The notes under the pieces are model-generated. The model was not told the DNA's origin. It saw only the letters and a program-made list of their open reading frames with translations, and did not search any database. Made by a program: the position numbers and the translations under genes. A stretch of DNA of 64,000 bases from Lepiota brunneoincarnata (lineage: Eukaryota > Basidiomycota > Agaricomycetes > Agaricales > Agaricaceae): the NCBI GenBank assembly GCA_023014365.1, contig JAEBUN010000074.1, positions 1 through 64,000 of the forward strand, given 5' to 3'. Position 1 is the stretch's first letter, and each line of letters starts with the position of its first letter. Below are positions 44,482-56,916 of this stretch, piece by piece.

Positions 44482-47400
44482 ACTAGGGTAAGACCCTAGC
44501 TGTGCCTTCGGCACAGGGAGTATAATTACAAAAAGTAGAGTTTTGTTAGGTCACATGACTTTGTTGATATTTGTTTGTCTGTATTTGTCAATATATTGAT
44601 CATATAACCTTATTTAATTATCTGAGTTAGCCTAGATACTTGAAATATATTAGTTAAATGAGTTTGGGATAAGTTTTTTCTGAATCACATGATCATGTTT
44701 ACCAATATTTTAATGACTTTAGCATTATCTGAATAGATGCCCAGACCCTTCAGCCTGGGCACTTGGATTGCACTAATTGTTTGAGATTTAAAATCAACTG
44801 ATGACAGCTATTTTTTTAGATTATATGACCTTGTTTACTGGTATTTTAATGCCTTTAGCATTATATGAATAGATGCCCAGATCCTTCAGCCTAGGTATTT
44901 GAAGTATGCTAGTTGTTTAATATATATCTTGAACAAACATTTTAATAATAGTTGAGTTTAGGAAGGTTTGAGTAAAAAAAACAGTTTAATGAAAGTCATA
45001 TGACTTTGTTTACTAATGTTTGGTATCAACTGAATGGATCATATGATCCTGTTTAATGACCTTAGCATTATCTGAATAGATACCCAGATCCTTTAGCCTG
45101 GGCACTTAGAGTATGTAGTTTACTTGTTTTAAGAGAGATTCAATTTCTCTGAGTTACAGAATCTTATTTACTGATATTTTAATCATTTTAGCATTATCTG
45201 AATAGATGCCCAGACCTTTCGGCCTGGGCACTTGGAGTGTACTAATTGTTTATATTATCTGAAGCTTAGCATTGTCTAAGTATGTTATGTTACTTATATT
45301 GTAAATGCAGCATGAAAATAACCACAATCCATCCCTTCAGTACATATGTATGTATAGTTACTTTCCAATACAATTTAGCATTGTCTGAATATATTGTGTT
45401 ACTTATATCTTGAACACAGCAGGAAACTGACCACAATCTAGCCTTGTCTGAATATCTTATACTACTTATATCTTGAATACAACAGGAAACTGACCACAAT
45501 CCATGCCTTCAGTATGCATGTGTGATCAATTTCCATCACAATCTAGCATTGTCTGAATATCTTATGTTACTTATATTTTGAACACAGCAGGAAACTGACT
45601 ACAATCCATGCCTTTGGCATGCATGTGTGGTCAATTTCCATTGCAATCTAGCATTATCTGAATATGTTATACTACTTATATCTTAAACACATCATGAAAC
45701 TGACCACAATCCATGCCTCCAGCATGCATATGTGGTCAATTTCCATCACAATTTAGCATTATCCTAATCTTAGCATTGTTTGTAATAGATTATGTTACTT
45801 ATATCTTGGATATGGTATGGGTGTGTAGTCCCTTAAGTATTGATTATATCAAATAGATTTATCTGTAATTTATTTCTAATTTTCCTGAATTTTTAACAAT
45901 TATTTTTACAGTTTATTTGTGATTTACAATGATGTTGGATGTATCCAATATTATCCAAATTTTTGGGAATTTATGCGTATTTTTAGCGAATTTTTATGGC
46001 TGGAGAGTATATGAGCGGAGACATTCAATATCATGTACAAAATGAAATTGAGTGTTGCACAATATTGTTCCTATGGGTATGGTCCAGGACTTTGAGGGCA
46101 TGTGCACGTAGATGAGGGGTAACATGTGCCAATGTAGCAAAGATTTAGGATAATTGCAGGGCCCTGGGATGAATTTCCTTTTAAATTACAGTGTAATTAC
46201 TATTCCTCCACATTCTCCCTATTGATTCTGTTCCAGATTTCTGCGAGGTCTTCGCAGTTTGTACCCCAAATGAGAACCAAAGTATTGTAGCAATTGAGCC
46301 AGTGGAAGCCACTCAAATGCGCTTTTTGCATTTTCCTCTCTGATGGGCCATCAAAGCCCATGTCCAATTGCTCAACATTCCACCTATTAATAAATACTCG
46401 TTAAATCAGAGGATTGCCATGCCTATAGCCGCCCCCCACTCCCAAATTTACATTGCAAACGAACGCCTCTGGCACCGGGAATACCCCCATCAATATTCCC
46501 ATCAAAGGTGTTATTCCTCATTGCTCTCTCTATTGATTTGCTTTGCGTCTTCGCGAAGGGGGAGAGCCGGCGTGCCCCAATCGGAATCGCAAGTATCAAT
46601 GCCATTGAACCATTTCCCAACCCTCTACAGACACCTCTTCCCCCACAAAGATCAGTTTATTCCTCATCATTCTTCCTATCAACCCCCTTGGTTTCTTCGC
46701 CGTTCACATCTCGCTACCCACCCCCCCAGATCCCCAACTTTATAGGCCCCCAGAACCCCTCCTTGGAATCCACCCCCTCAGCCAGCCAATCAGAAAATAT
46801 TATGTCAGGATTGGTCAGTGCTGACTAAAAATTGGTCATCAGCCATCATCCCAGGCTCGTTGTCCCATTCTCTTATAGACGAGCTTATGCTCGTGTGCCT
46901 TCGGCACACATATTTGGGCGACTTTAGCATTATAGTTAAGCTTAGGAAGAGTTGAGTGAAAAAAAAGTTTTTTGGAAGTCACATGACTTTGTTTACTAAT
47001 GTTTGGTATCAACTGAATGGATCACATAACCTTGTTTGATGACCTTAGCATTATCTGAATAGATGCCCAGATCCTTTGGCCTGGGCACTTGGAGTATACT
47101 AATTGTTTAACATATATCTTGAACAAACATTTTAATAATAGTTGAGTTTAGGAGGATTTGAAGGAAAAAAAAGTTTTTTGGAAGTCACATGACTTTATTT
47201 ACTAATGTTTATAAGTGACTGAATAGATCATATGATCTTGTTTATCAATGTTTCGATGACTTTGGCATTCACTGAATGGATTACATGATCATGGTGATCA
47301 ATATCTTGATGACCTTAGCATTATCTGAATAGATGCCCAGATCCTTCAGCCTGGGCACTTAGAGTATGTAGTCTACTTGTTTTAAGGGAGATTCAATTTT

Positions 47401-50400
47401 TCTGAGTCACAGAATCTTATTTACTGATATTTTAATCATTTTAGCATTATCTGAATAGATGCCCAGACCTTTCGGCCTGGGCACTTGGAGTGTACTAATT
47501 GTTTATATTATCTAAAGCTTAGTATTATCTAAGTATGTTATGTTATTTATATCTTGAATTCAGCAGGAAACTGACCATAATCCATCCCTTCAGTACATAT
47601 GTATGTATAGTCACTTTCCAATACAATTCAACATTGTCTGAATATGTTGTGTTACTTATATCTTGAACACAGTAGGAAACTGACCACAATCTAGCCTTGT
47701 CTGAATATCTTATGCTACTTATATCTTGAATACAGCAGGAAACTGACCACAATCCATGCCTTTGGCATGCATGTGTGATCAATTTCTATCACAATCTAGC
47801 CTTGTCTGAATATCTTATGTTACTTATATCTTGAATACAGCAGGAATCTAGCATCATCTGAATATGTTATACTACTTATATCTTAAACACATCATGAAAT
47901 GGACCACAATCCATGCCTCCAGCATGCATATGTAGTCAATTTCCATCACAAAAAATTTAGCATTATCCTAATCTTAGCATTGTCTAGGTATAATATATTA
48001 CTTATATTTGAACACAGTAGTGGGTGGTCAATTTCTATCACAATCTAGCATTATCTGAATATGTTGGGTTACTGATATCTTGAACACAGCAGGAAACTGA
48101 CCACAATCCATGCCTTTGGCATGCATGTGTGATCAATTTCCATCACAATCTAGCATTGTCTGAATATCTTATACTACTTATATTTTAAACACAGTATGAA
48201 ACTAACCACAATCCATGCTGTTGGCATGCATGTGTGGTTACTTTCCATCACAATTTACCATTATCCTGATCTTAGTATTGATTTTATCAATTTACTTTGC
48301 ATTTCTCTCACCTGTAACTGAGCAGTTAGATTTATCTTTAATTTATTTCTAATTTTCCTGAATTTTTACGATTATCTTTATGTTTTATTTGCTATTTACG
48401 ATGATTTTGGATATATTGGTTGGTCTTGTTTAACAATAAGTATTCTTTTAATATTATCCGAATTTCCACGAATTTAAGCGTATTTTTAGCGATTTTTTAT
48501 GGCTGGAGAGGGATGGTGGCAGGAAGATCAATGGTGGACTGAGCGTGAGAAGCTCAGGTGGGCATTGATCCGGATGTGTCAGCAATTGCCAGAATTTCGA
48601 TGTTTCCAAAGAAATTCCGATTGCTCAACATTCCACCTATTGATTTATTTGTGGAATGCTTGGAGGCCATGATGGGGATGTATGACACGTGAATCCCAGG
48701 TTTGGCGCGAGGGGAATGAGTATATGAGTGGAGATATTCAATATCATGTACAAAATGAAATTGAGTGTTGCACAATATTGTTCCCATGAGTATGGTCCAG
48801 GACTTTGACGGCATGTGCACCCAAATGAGGGGTAATATGTGCCAATGTAGCAAAGATTTAGAATAATTGCAGGGCCCCGGGATGAATTTCCTTTTAAATT
48901 ACAGTGTAATTACTATTCTTCCACATTCTCCCTATTGATTCTGTTCCAGATTTCGCAAGGTCTTCGCAGTTTGTACCCCAAATGACCACCAAAGTATTGT
49001 AACAATTGAGCAAGTGGAAGCCACTCAAATGCGCTTTTTGCATTTTCCCCTCTGATGGGCCATCAAAGCCCATGTCCAATTGCTCAACATTCCACCTATT
49101 AATAAATACTCGTTAAGTCAGAGGATTGCCATGCCTATAGCCGCTCCCCAATCCCAAATTTACATTGCAAACGGATGCCTCTGGCACTGGGAATACCCCC
49201 ATCAATATTCCCATCAAAGGTGTTATTCCTCATTGCTCTCTCTATTGATTCGCTTTGCGTCTTCGCAAAGGGGGAGAGCCAGTGCGCCCCAACCGGAATG
49301 CCAAGTATCATTGCCATTGAACCATTTCCCAACCCTCTACAGACACCTCTTCCCCCACAAAGATCAATTTATTCCTCAACATTCTTTCTATCAACCCGCG
49401 TCGTAATTTCGCCGTTCACATCTCGCTACCCACCCCCCCAGATTCCCAAGTTTATAGACCCCCAAACCCCCTCCTTGTCATCGACCCTCTCAGCCAGCCA
49501 ATCAGAAAATATTACAAATGCTGACCAATGCTGACTAAAATTTGTCAGCCAGCCATCATCCCAGGCTCGTTGTCCCATTCTCTTATAGATGAGCTTATGC
49601 TCGTGTGCCTTCGGCACACATATTTGGGTGACTTTAGCATTATAGTTAAGCTTAGGAAGAGTTGAGTAAAAAAAAAGTTTTTTGGAAGTCACATGACTTT
49701 GTTTACTAATGTTTGGTATCAACTGAATGGATCACATAATCTTGTTTGATGACCTTAGCATTATCTGAATAGGTGCCCAGACCCTTCGGCCTGGGCACTT
49801 GGAGTGTGCTAATTGTTTCTATTACTTATATCTTGAATACAGCATTATAGTTAAGTTTAGAAAGATTTGAGTGAAAAGAAAGTTTTTGGAAATCACATGA
49901 CTTTGTTTACTAATGTTTTGTCTTCATTAAATGGATCACATGATCTTATTTGATGACCTTAGCATTATCTGAATAGATGCCCAGACCCTTTGGCCTGGGC
50001 ACTTGGAGTATGCTAATTGTTTATATTATCTAAAGCTTAGCATTGTCTAAGTATGTTATGTTACTTATATCTTGAATACAGCATGAAAATGACCACAACC
50101 CATGCCTTTGGTACATATGTATGTGTAATCACTTTCCAATGCAATTTAGCATTATATTAATATGTTATGTTACTTATATCTTGAACACAGCAGGAAACTG
50201 ACCACAATCTAGCCTTGTATGAATATCTTATGTTACTTATATCTTAAATACAGCAGGAAACTGATCACAATCCATGCCTTTGGCATGCATGTGTGATCAA
50301 TTTCCATAGTAATCTAGCATTGTCTGAATATCTTATGTTACTTATGTTGTGAACACAGCAGGAAACTGACCACAATCCATGCCTTCGGCATGTATGTGTG

Positions 50401-51854
50401 GTCAATTTCCATCGCAATCTAGCATTATCTGAATATGTTATACTACTTATATCTTGAACACATTATGAAACTGACCACAATCCATGCCTCCGGCATGCAT
50501 ATGTGGTCAATTTCCATAGCAATTTAGCATTATCCTAATCATGTTACTTATATCTTCGACATAGTATGGGTGTGTGGTCCCTTAGTATTGATTACATCAA
50601 AGATTTATCTGTAATTTATTTCTAATTTTCCTGAATTTTTAACAATTATTTTTACAGTTTATTTGTGATTTACAATGATGTTGGATGTATTCCTTGATCC
50701 AGTTTGACAATAAGTATTATTTTAATATTATCCAAATTTCTGGGAATTTATGCGTATTTTTAGCGAATTTTTATGGCTGGAGAGGGATGGTGGACTGAGC
50801 GTGAGAAGCTCAGATGGGCATTGATCCGGATTTGTCGGCAATTGCCAGAATTTCGATGTTTCCAAAGAAATTCCAATTGCTCGACATTCCACCTATCGAT
50901 TTATTTGCGGATTGTTTGGGGGCCATGGCGGAGATGTAAAACACGTGAATCCCAGGTTTGGCGCGAGGGGAATGAGCATATAAGCGGGGATATTGAATAT
51001 CATGTACAATATAAAACTGAGTGTTGCACAATATTATGCCTACCGATTTGTTTCAGGACTTTGAGGACATGTCCACCAATGGGAGGGGTAACATGGGACC
51101 AAGCAGCGAATATTGCAAATAAATGCAGGGCCCTGGGACGAATTTCCTTCAGAATTACAGTGTAATTACAATTTCTCCACAATCTCCCTATTGGTTCTGT
51201 TCCAGATTCTTGCGAGGTCTTTGCGATCTGTACCCCAAAGGGGCCCCAAGGTATTGTAGCAATTGAGCCAGTGGAAGCCACTCGAAATGCACTTTGGGCA
51301 TTTTCTCCTCTGGTGGGCCATCAAAGGCCATGTCCAATTGCTCAACATCCCATCTATCGATAAATATCCGTTAATTCGGAGGTTTTTCACATCTATGGCC
51401 GCACCCCAATCCCAAATTCCCATAGAGAACGAATGCCTCCAGCACTGGAAATACTCCCATCAATATTCCGATCAAAGGTGTTATAGCTCAGTGTCCTCTC
51501 TATTGATTCGCTTTGTGTCTTCGCCGGAGAGGAGGGCCAATGGGCCTCCCTTGGTTCCCAAAGTATCGCGCTTATTGACCCACCATAGCACCCTACATAT
51601 CCCCTTCTTTCCCCACAATGATCAATTTATTCCGCAATATTCCTCCTATCAAATCGCTTCGTAACTTCACCGTTCACATCCCATTATTCACCCCCCCAGA
51701 CCCCCAAATTTATAGAACTCCAAACCCCCTCGTTGTTGTTGGCCCCCCCTGCCAGCCAATCAAAACTGCTTAGTCACTATTAGTAAGAACTGACTCAGCA
51801 GCCATCATCCCACCCTCGACGTCCCATTCTATATAAGATCCCATTCTCTTATAG
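44482..51854. repeat. tandem array of three 2.3-2.7 kb units with hairpin minisatellites
   Basis: Units are 44482-46878 (2397 bp), 46879-49588 (2710 bp) and 49589-51854 (2266 bp). Each ends CCCATTCTCTTATAG. Each starts with hairpins: unit 1 CTAGGGT-AAG-ACCCTAG then CTGTGCC-TTC-GGCACAG; units 2 and 3 GAGC-TTAT-GCTC then GTGTGCC-TTC-GGCACAC. Inside, an AT-rich minisatellite zone has about nine copies of AGCATTATCTGAATAGATGC followed by the hairpin GCCCAGACC-TTCGG-CCTGGGC, and over fifteen copies of a unit with TTATATCTTGAACACAGC and CATGCC-TTY-GGCATG. A second, GC-richer half follows. A P2-like exon is split at ATG; ATG on both sides may be a 3-bp target duplication. Confidence 0.75.
50773..51165 (+). 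CDS. 130-codon ORF in array unit 3, hypothetical
   Basis: It begins MAGEGWWTEREKLRWALIRI, with a start context shared by the three units. Unit 2 has the same start with a six-codon insertion after GEGWW but stops within about 60 codons. Unit 1 has lost some 215 bp here. Later parts differ in frame between units, so only the first 35-45 codons look conserved. The opposite strand also has ORFs (FHWLNCYNTL...WGT, 51166-51423), and I cannot decide which, if either, is real. Confidence 0.25.
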   Translation: MAGEGWWTEREKLRWALIRICRQLPEFRCFQRNSNCSTFHLSIYLRIVWGPWRRCKTRESQVWREGNEHISGDIEYHVQYKTECCTILCLPICFRTLRTCPPMGGVTWDQAANIANKCRALGRISFRITV

Positions 51855-53435
51855 ATGGTTGATGAGGAGGTCTCTCAAGCTATCGTCAAAGAGGTTCATG
51901 TAGTCCCGCCTTATCGCAAGCGTCATTTGTCTACCTCCAACGTGGTGCGCCAGCTCTACTCCCCCTAACCACTGATTCTGACTTCATCCTTTGCTAGGAG
52001 GCCATCAAAAAGTCCTCCTTGTCTAAAGGCACTGTCCATCTTCTTCCCTATTGTGAAGTTCCCAATATGAACACTAAACACTGCTGTTATGCCTGGGCTG
52101 AACAGGTTCTAGCCAAAGCCAATGCCAATACTGCCAAGCGTGCCCATACTGAGTTTACTTCCAATGAGTGCAACTTTGCAGGCTTATCTAGTGGGCAATT
52201 TCTCACTTCTATTCGCTAAGCTTAACTGTTTTGATACTTATCCCAGGCAGCTTGTTTGCTCCAGGAACTCCAAAACCTTCTGTCTCACTCTTGCAACGAG
52301 TATGAGTCTGAATCTCACGGTAACAACGCTCGGTCAGTCAAATGCGACCTTAATTTGCTCAGCCGGGACTTCATCAAGGCTATTCCCTCACTCGAAGCCA
52401 ACTTAAAGAGGTTCCAATTCCTCATTCAAGAGCACATCCATCTCAAAAGCCTTTTGTGCAACCTCTCCGACTTGGACAAGTCCTCTCCTGCTTAAGCTTA
52501 ACGCTTTTACAGTCCCTAGGATAGTTTTCCTTCGATAAGTAGATAGTTCTGTCCACAATATCAGGTTTTTTCTTTCCTCCCAACTCTTCTGGCTCCCATC
52601 TGTCACTAGGCTCATCCTCAGTAGTCTCCGCCAGGGTCTTCAGTCCCTCTGGTGACAGATCTAACAACTCTTGTAATTCCGGCAGCAACAGCATATGTTT
52701 TCTGGCTAAGTAGGGAATTACTCTGCACGCCGCCACTTTATTCTGCCATACAGAACCATCCAACTCTACCAGGATATAAGATCCTCCCTTTGATCTAGAT
52801 ATGACCACCATGGGTCCTAGATACCTGGGTTTCATCTTCCTGTCTGCTGAGCTCTCTATAGCTGTATTTCTCACCAATACTAAATCTCCTGGGCCGAAGT
52901 GATAATCTTTTATCTTATGCACTGCTTGTCATTCCATCTCCCAAGCCTTGCTAAGCTTAGTGTCTGAAACCCACTGACACACCTCCTCAACATGCTGAAC
53001 ATGTTTTGCCAGAGCCTGAGCTTGGTATCCTATCAACTCAGCTGTGGTCAAGTCCTTATTTGGTAGCTGTACAAGCCAAGTGGCCTCTTGGACATCCAGA
53101 GGTAGCGTCAGCTGCACTTCAGTTACCAAAAAGTATGGGGAACATCCCATTCCTTTTCTAATGGTTATCCGATCTGCCCACATAATGTGCAGTAGGTGCC
53201 AATACCACTTTTTGACATCTCCATCTGTAGCTTTGTACAACATTTGCCACACATCCCAGTGGGGTCTCTCAATAATCCTGTTCCCTTTGGAATTGTAAGG
53301 AGATATTGTTACTCCCTTTATCCCATATTTTTCTTCCAGCCATTGAACAGCTTTCTTAAATGGAGAACCATTGTCTGTGACAATCTTCACTATACAGCCC
53401 CATCAGCAAATGATATCTTTGAATAACCACTGCGC

Positions 53436-54736
53436 TGATACACTGATTTCACGCCTATATATGAATTCCGTACTCTGGAACGATTCTCTACATAGAATTA
53501 TTGGCTATATCATTAAAGAACCCTATAGAGGATTGGTACTATGTCCTGTAGTAGCCAGTTCGACCGAACTGAGGATATTCAAGCCTCGGAAGTGTTCAAA
53601 CCAGCTCATTATCACTAAGCTTAGTGAACCAAGCTATCAGAATGCTTTCTGGAGGGATTCCAGACTCTACATAGCCTATTGAGTATACTCCGGTCACAGC
53701 CAGGGACCTTATGAGCAGTTTTCTGATGAACTCGGATTTGTTGGAACCTAAAGAATGTACATAGCAGCTGTTGCAGGCGTATTATGCCCATAGTGAGCCC
53801 AATAATGATGACCAGACCACGGAACGGAACGTCCAACATTTGGGAGGTGACACCCGATGCCCAAAACCCTAGACATGTCAAAGACTCATAATTAACAAGT
53901 GCTTTGTGGGTCCCGGCACCTTGGCATACTGCCTGACTGAGATTAATTACAATGGATCAAGGGATTGTACATATGCCATACATTCCGATCATAATTGATC
54001 TGGAGGCTTAATGCGCTCACGTGGACACAGAATAATGCAGACAAGCACAGAACACATCTGGCTGGATTGCCATTTGTCAATCAGAGAAAAACCCATAACC
54101 CAGGGCAAGGTAGAAATGCTGCCAAACCTTCCAAAATATTCTGCAGTACCTGTAACAATTAAGCTTATTGTTTTCTATTTCATATTTACTATCTCTCATA
54201 TGTATCTAAACAATATAAATATGGTCGCGCTTGTTCATGGAGAAGCAAGAGGTCTCACCCCCGCTTCCACACACAAGTCTGCAAGCTGTGATCAAGAACA
54301 GTTTCAGAGGACTATTTAGTGTGTGTCATTAAGTGTGATTTCTTCAGTCATTGACCAACCCAGAGACAGAGACAGAGAACAGAGAACAGAGTTTAGAGTT
54401 CCAGAGTGCTAGAGACAGAGACAGAGACAGAGAACAGAGTTCAGAGACCAGAGACCAGAGACTAGAGATCCCGCACTTTGAATTGACAGGGATTGTCCTT
54501 TCACTGTTGCACCGTACAGCTAAGATAACTTCAACAGCTGTTCGTTAAACCTCTAAAAACACTATTCTCTTGAATTTTGCTGTCAGAATGCACCCCCAGA
54601 ACACCCTAAAAGACGAAACTGTTCATTATCTATCTCATACTACTTGTATTAACTTAAGCTTATTGAATTTCAACTAAGCTTAGTGAGAACAAGCCATTTA
54701 TCTATATTAGAACCCACAAACGTTTCCACCTTTTCA
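53436..54736 (-). repeat. LTR-D copy 2, complete solo LTR (1301 bp) with GCGC target duplication
   Basis: Reverse orientation to copies 1 and 3, with ends TG...CA. GCGC lies at 53432-53435 and again at 54737-54740. Removing the LTR and one GCGC joins integrase codons SSIA and QWLFKDI in frame, as in Gypsy A. Confidence 0.9.
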
Positions 54737-56916
54737 GCGCAATCGAACTAGCATTCTCTTTTCTCAAAGCTTTTGCCTCCATCCAGGATGACAGTCCACA
54801 TCTTCCATGCACAATGTAACTACACCCATTAGAGCTTGGTGTCATATGTAGCATGTCCACATGTAGCACTTGGAATATTGATGGCGTAGGTGTTACTATT
54901 GGTGGTGTCTCGATGATCACCTTTTGCCATTGCTGGTATAGATGGCACAATTGCACATACCAAGCTACATCTCCTTCAACTTCCGGCCACCAGAACCTCT
55001 GCGATATAAGCTTAGTGGTTGCATATATTCCTCTGTGTCCTAGGAAGTTGTGGCTGGCTCACAACATATACATATGCTGCTCCTTATCCACTACTAGCTG
55101 ATGTTGACCGCTAGGACTCATCCTATACAGTCTCCCCTCTTCATCCAAGAAGAAATGCTCCACCATATACTTAAGCTTACGCCGATCCGGCTCATCCAAG
55201 CCTTCAGCTGCGCTACTGTCCCCTGTTTTCAGGAATTCCCTGACTTTGGGTATTCTCCCATCTTGTATTTGCGCTGTATCTGTCCTATGCAATTCATCAT
55301 ACACTTCCTCTATCTCGGTCAACTTTCCCTCTTCGAAATCTGGCACTAAGCCTTACATCTGTCATTAAGCTTAGTACTTGTCAGTGGTTTTCTGGGCATG
55401 CTGGGTCTTCTATAACCCTAAGCTTAGCCTGTTGTTCATCCAAGTACTCTTCCCGAGCTTGAATCCAGTTCATACTCAAAATCATACACATTCATGTGCC
55501 AGACCCTGGTTGAAGCCAGAGTGACTGTTGATCTCATCACAGAAGGCTTCCAAGGGTAATGGATCTGCAGCCCCTGGATCTTCTTTGATCAACTCAAACT
55601 CCTCTCCCTTATCCTTGGATCCGTCGTTGAAGCGATGGGCTGTCTCATCACTGGGATAGTAACATTGTCTGGACAGTCCATCCAGCCCAAATGTCTTCCC
55701 TTCTTTATGTACTAGCATGAAGTGGAACGATCTAATGAAGTCCACCCAATGGTTTACAGTAGCGTTCAGGAGTTTTCCTGGGTTGTTTAACATCCCAAAG
55801 AGAAACTTTGCGTTGGTTTCCACTACTAGATTTCTCGATCCCCACAATAAATATTTCTCCTGTTCCAGCACCATTCTTAAGCCACATAGCTCTCACTTGG
55901 GCTGAGAATACCTGTGCTGTCTCTTGTCCAATAATATTGACCCAAAATTTGCATAATGTATAAGCTTAGCATCTTCTACATCTCTCTGATATATATAGTA
56001 TCCCACTGCCCTCCATGAGGTATCCACAGCTACTACTATGGGTTGCTTACTCGGAAATTCGGGGTTCCTGGTCAGGGAAACAGTGCTGAATCGCATCTTT
56101 CAGCTCCTGCTGTGCTTTCCGTTCATTTTCTCCCCATTCAAACTCTTGTCCCTTCTTAAGCTTTTTGTATAGAGGTGCAGTAATGGCTATGAACTTTGGG
56201 ATATGATTCCTGCAGCGCATAGCTGTTCCTAGAAAACCCCTTAGCTCAGAGAAATTCTCACAGTCCTCCCATCTTAATATCTTCCCAATGGTGTCTGTGG
56301 CAGGCAACCATCCTTTATATGAGCATTCAAAGCCTACTATGGTGATTTCCTCAGCGCAGATAGTCATTTTGGGCCCAGAGAAGATCCCCCCTACGTATTT
56401 CATCCTCTGTAGAATCCTATTGACTGTCTGCATGTGTTCCCATACAAATTGTTGGATCCCTGGGTTCTTTTTCAATGTCTCTTCAGTGCTATCTGGCAGC
56501 TCGTATCTGGTTTTCAGTCCTCTGATAGGTACATCATCTATGTACGGCATCGTGTATTCTGGTATCTCACTGGCTAAGATCGCTTTTACATCCTCATGAA
56601 ATATAGGCACTGAATTGGTCCATCCCATAGGTAGCGTCACTAAGCGTAGCACTCCAAAAGGTGTTTGGAACATTGTTAAGTCCTCAGATGATTCAGCTAA
56701 CAATTGCTTGTCATACCCAACATACAGGTCCAGAATGCCTCCACAAGCTCTGCCTGCAAAGTGCATCGCCAAGTCTTCCATTGCTGGTGGCAGTCCTGAA
56801 TGCGCTATCGTCACTTTATTCAGCGGTTCCAAGCTGTGTACCAGTCTCAAGCTTTTTCCATCTTTCTTCACCACACAGAACCATCTGGATCTATAGGATG
56901 AGTTTGATGGCTCCTA

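Larger units (their letters stand above)
44062..52495 (+). pseudogene. P2 paralog, 5' truncated, split by a 7.4-kb insertion
   Basis: The left piece encodes NYHLSYEMPAIYKALSKCC (P2: NQHFKEYTFPSCYKQLNKFC) up to a donor after AVPKH near 44252. Then comes APVSAAVAVDTDTELAESM (P2: VSSPPVVVDSEEEAGP). After the insertion (44482-51854) it resumes with VDEEVSQAIVKEVHV, a short intron, TVHLLPYCEVPNMNTKHCC (P2: TVRLCYSQVPGMDLKSRSY), an intron at about 52200-52247, and a C-terminal helix (FIKAIPSLEANLKRFQFL...LLCNLSD) matching P2's end. The stop is TAA at 52493-52495. The first exon is gone, lost at the LTR-D junction, and Gypsy B sequence begins right after the stop. Confidence 0.65.

Noticed and set aside
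54351..54548. 65-codon ORF rich in E, R and D (also 62577-62774)
   Set aside because: Encoded by the TCTCTG-type simple repeat of LTR-D; no evidence of selection on frame between copies.
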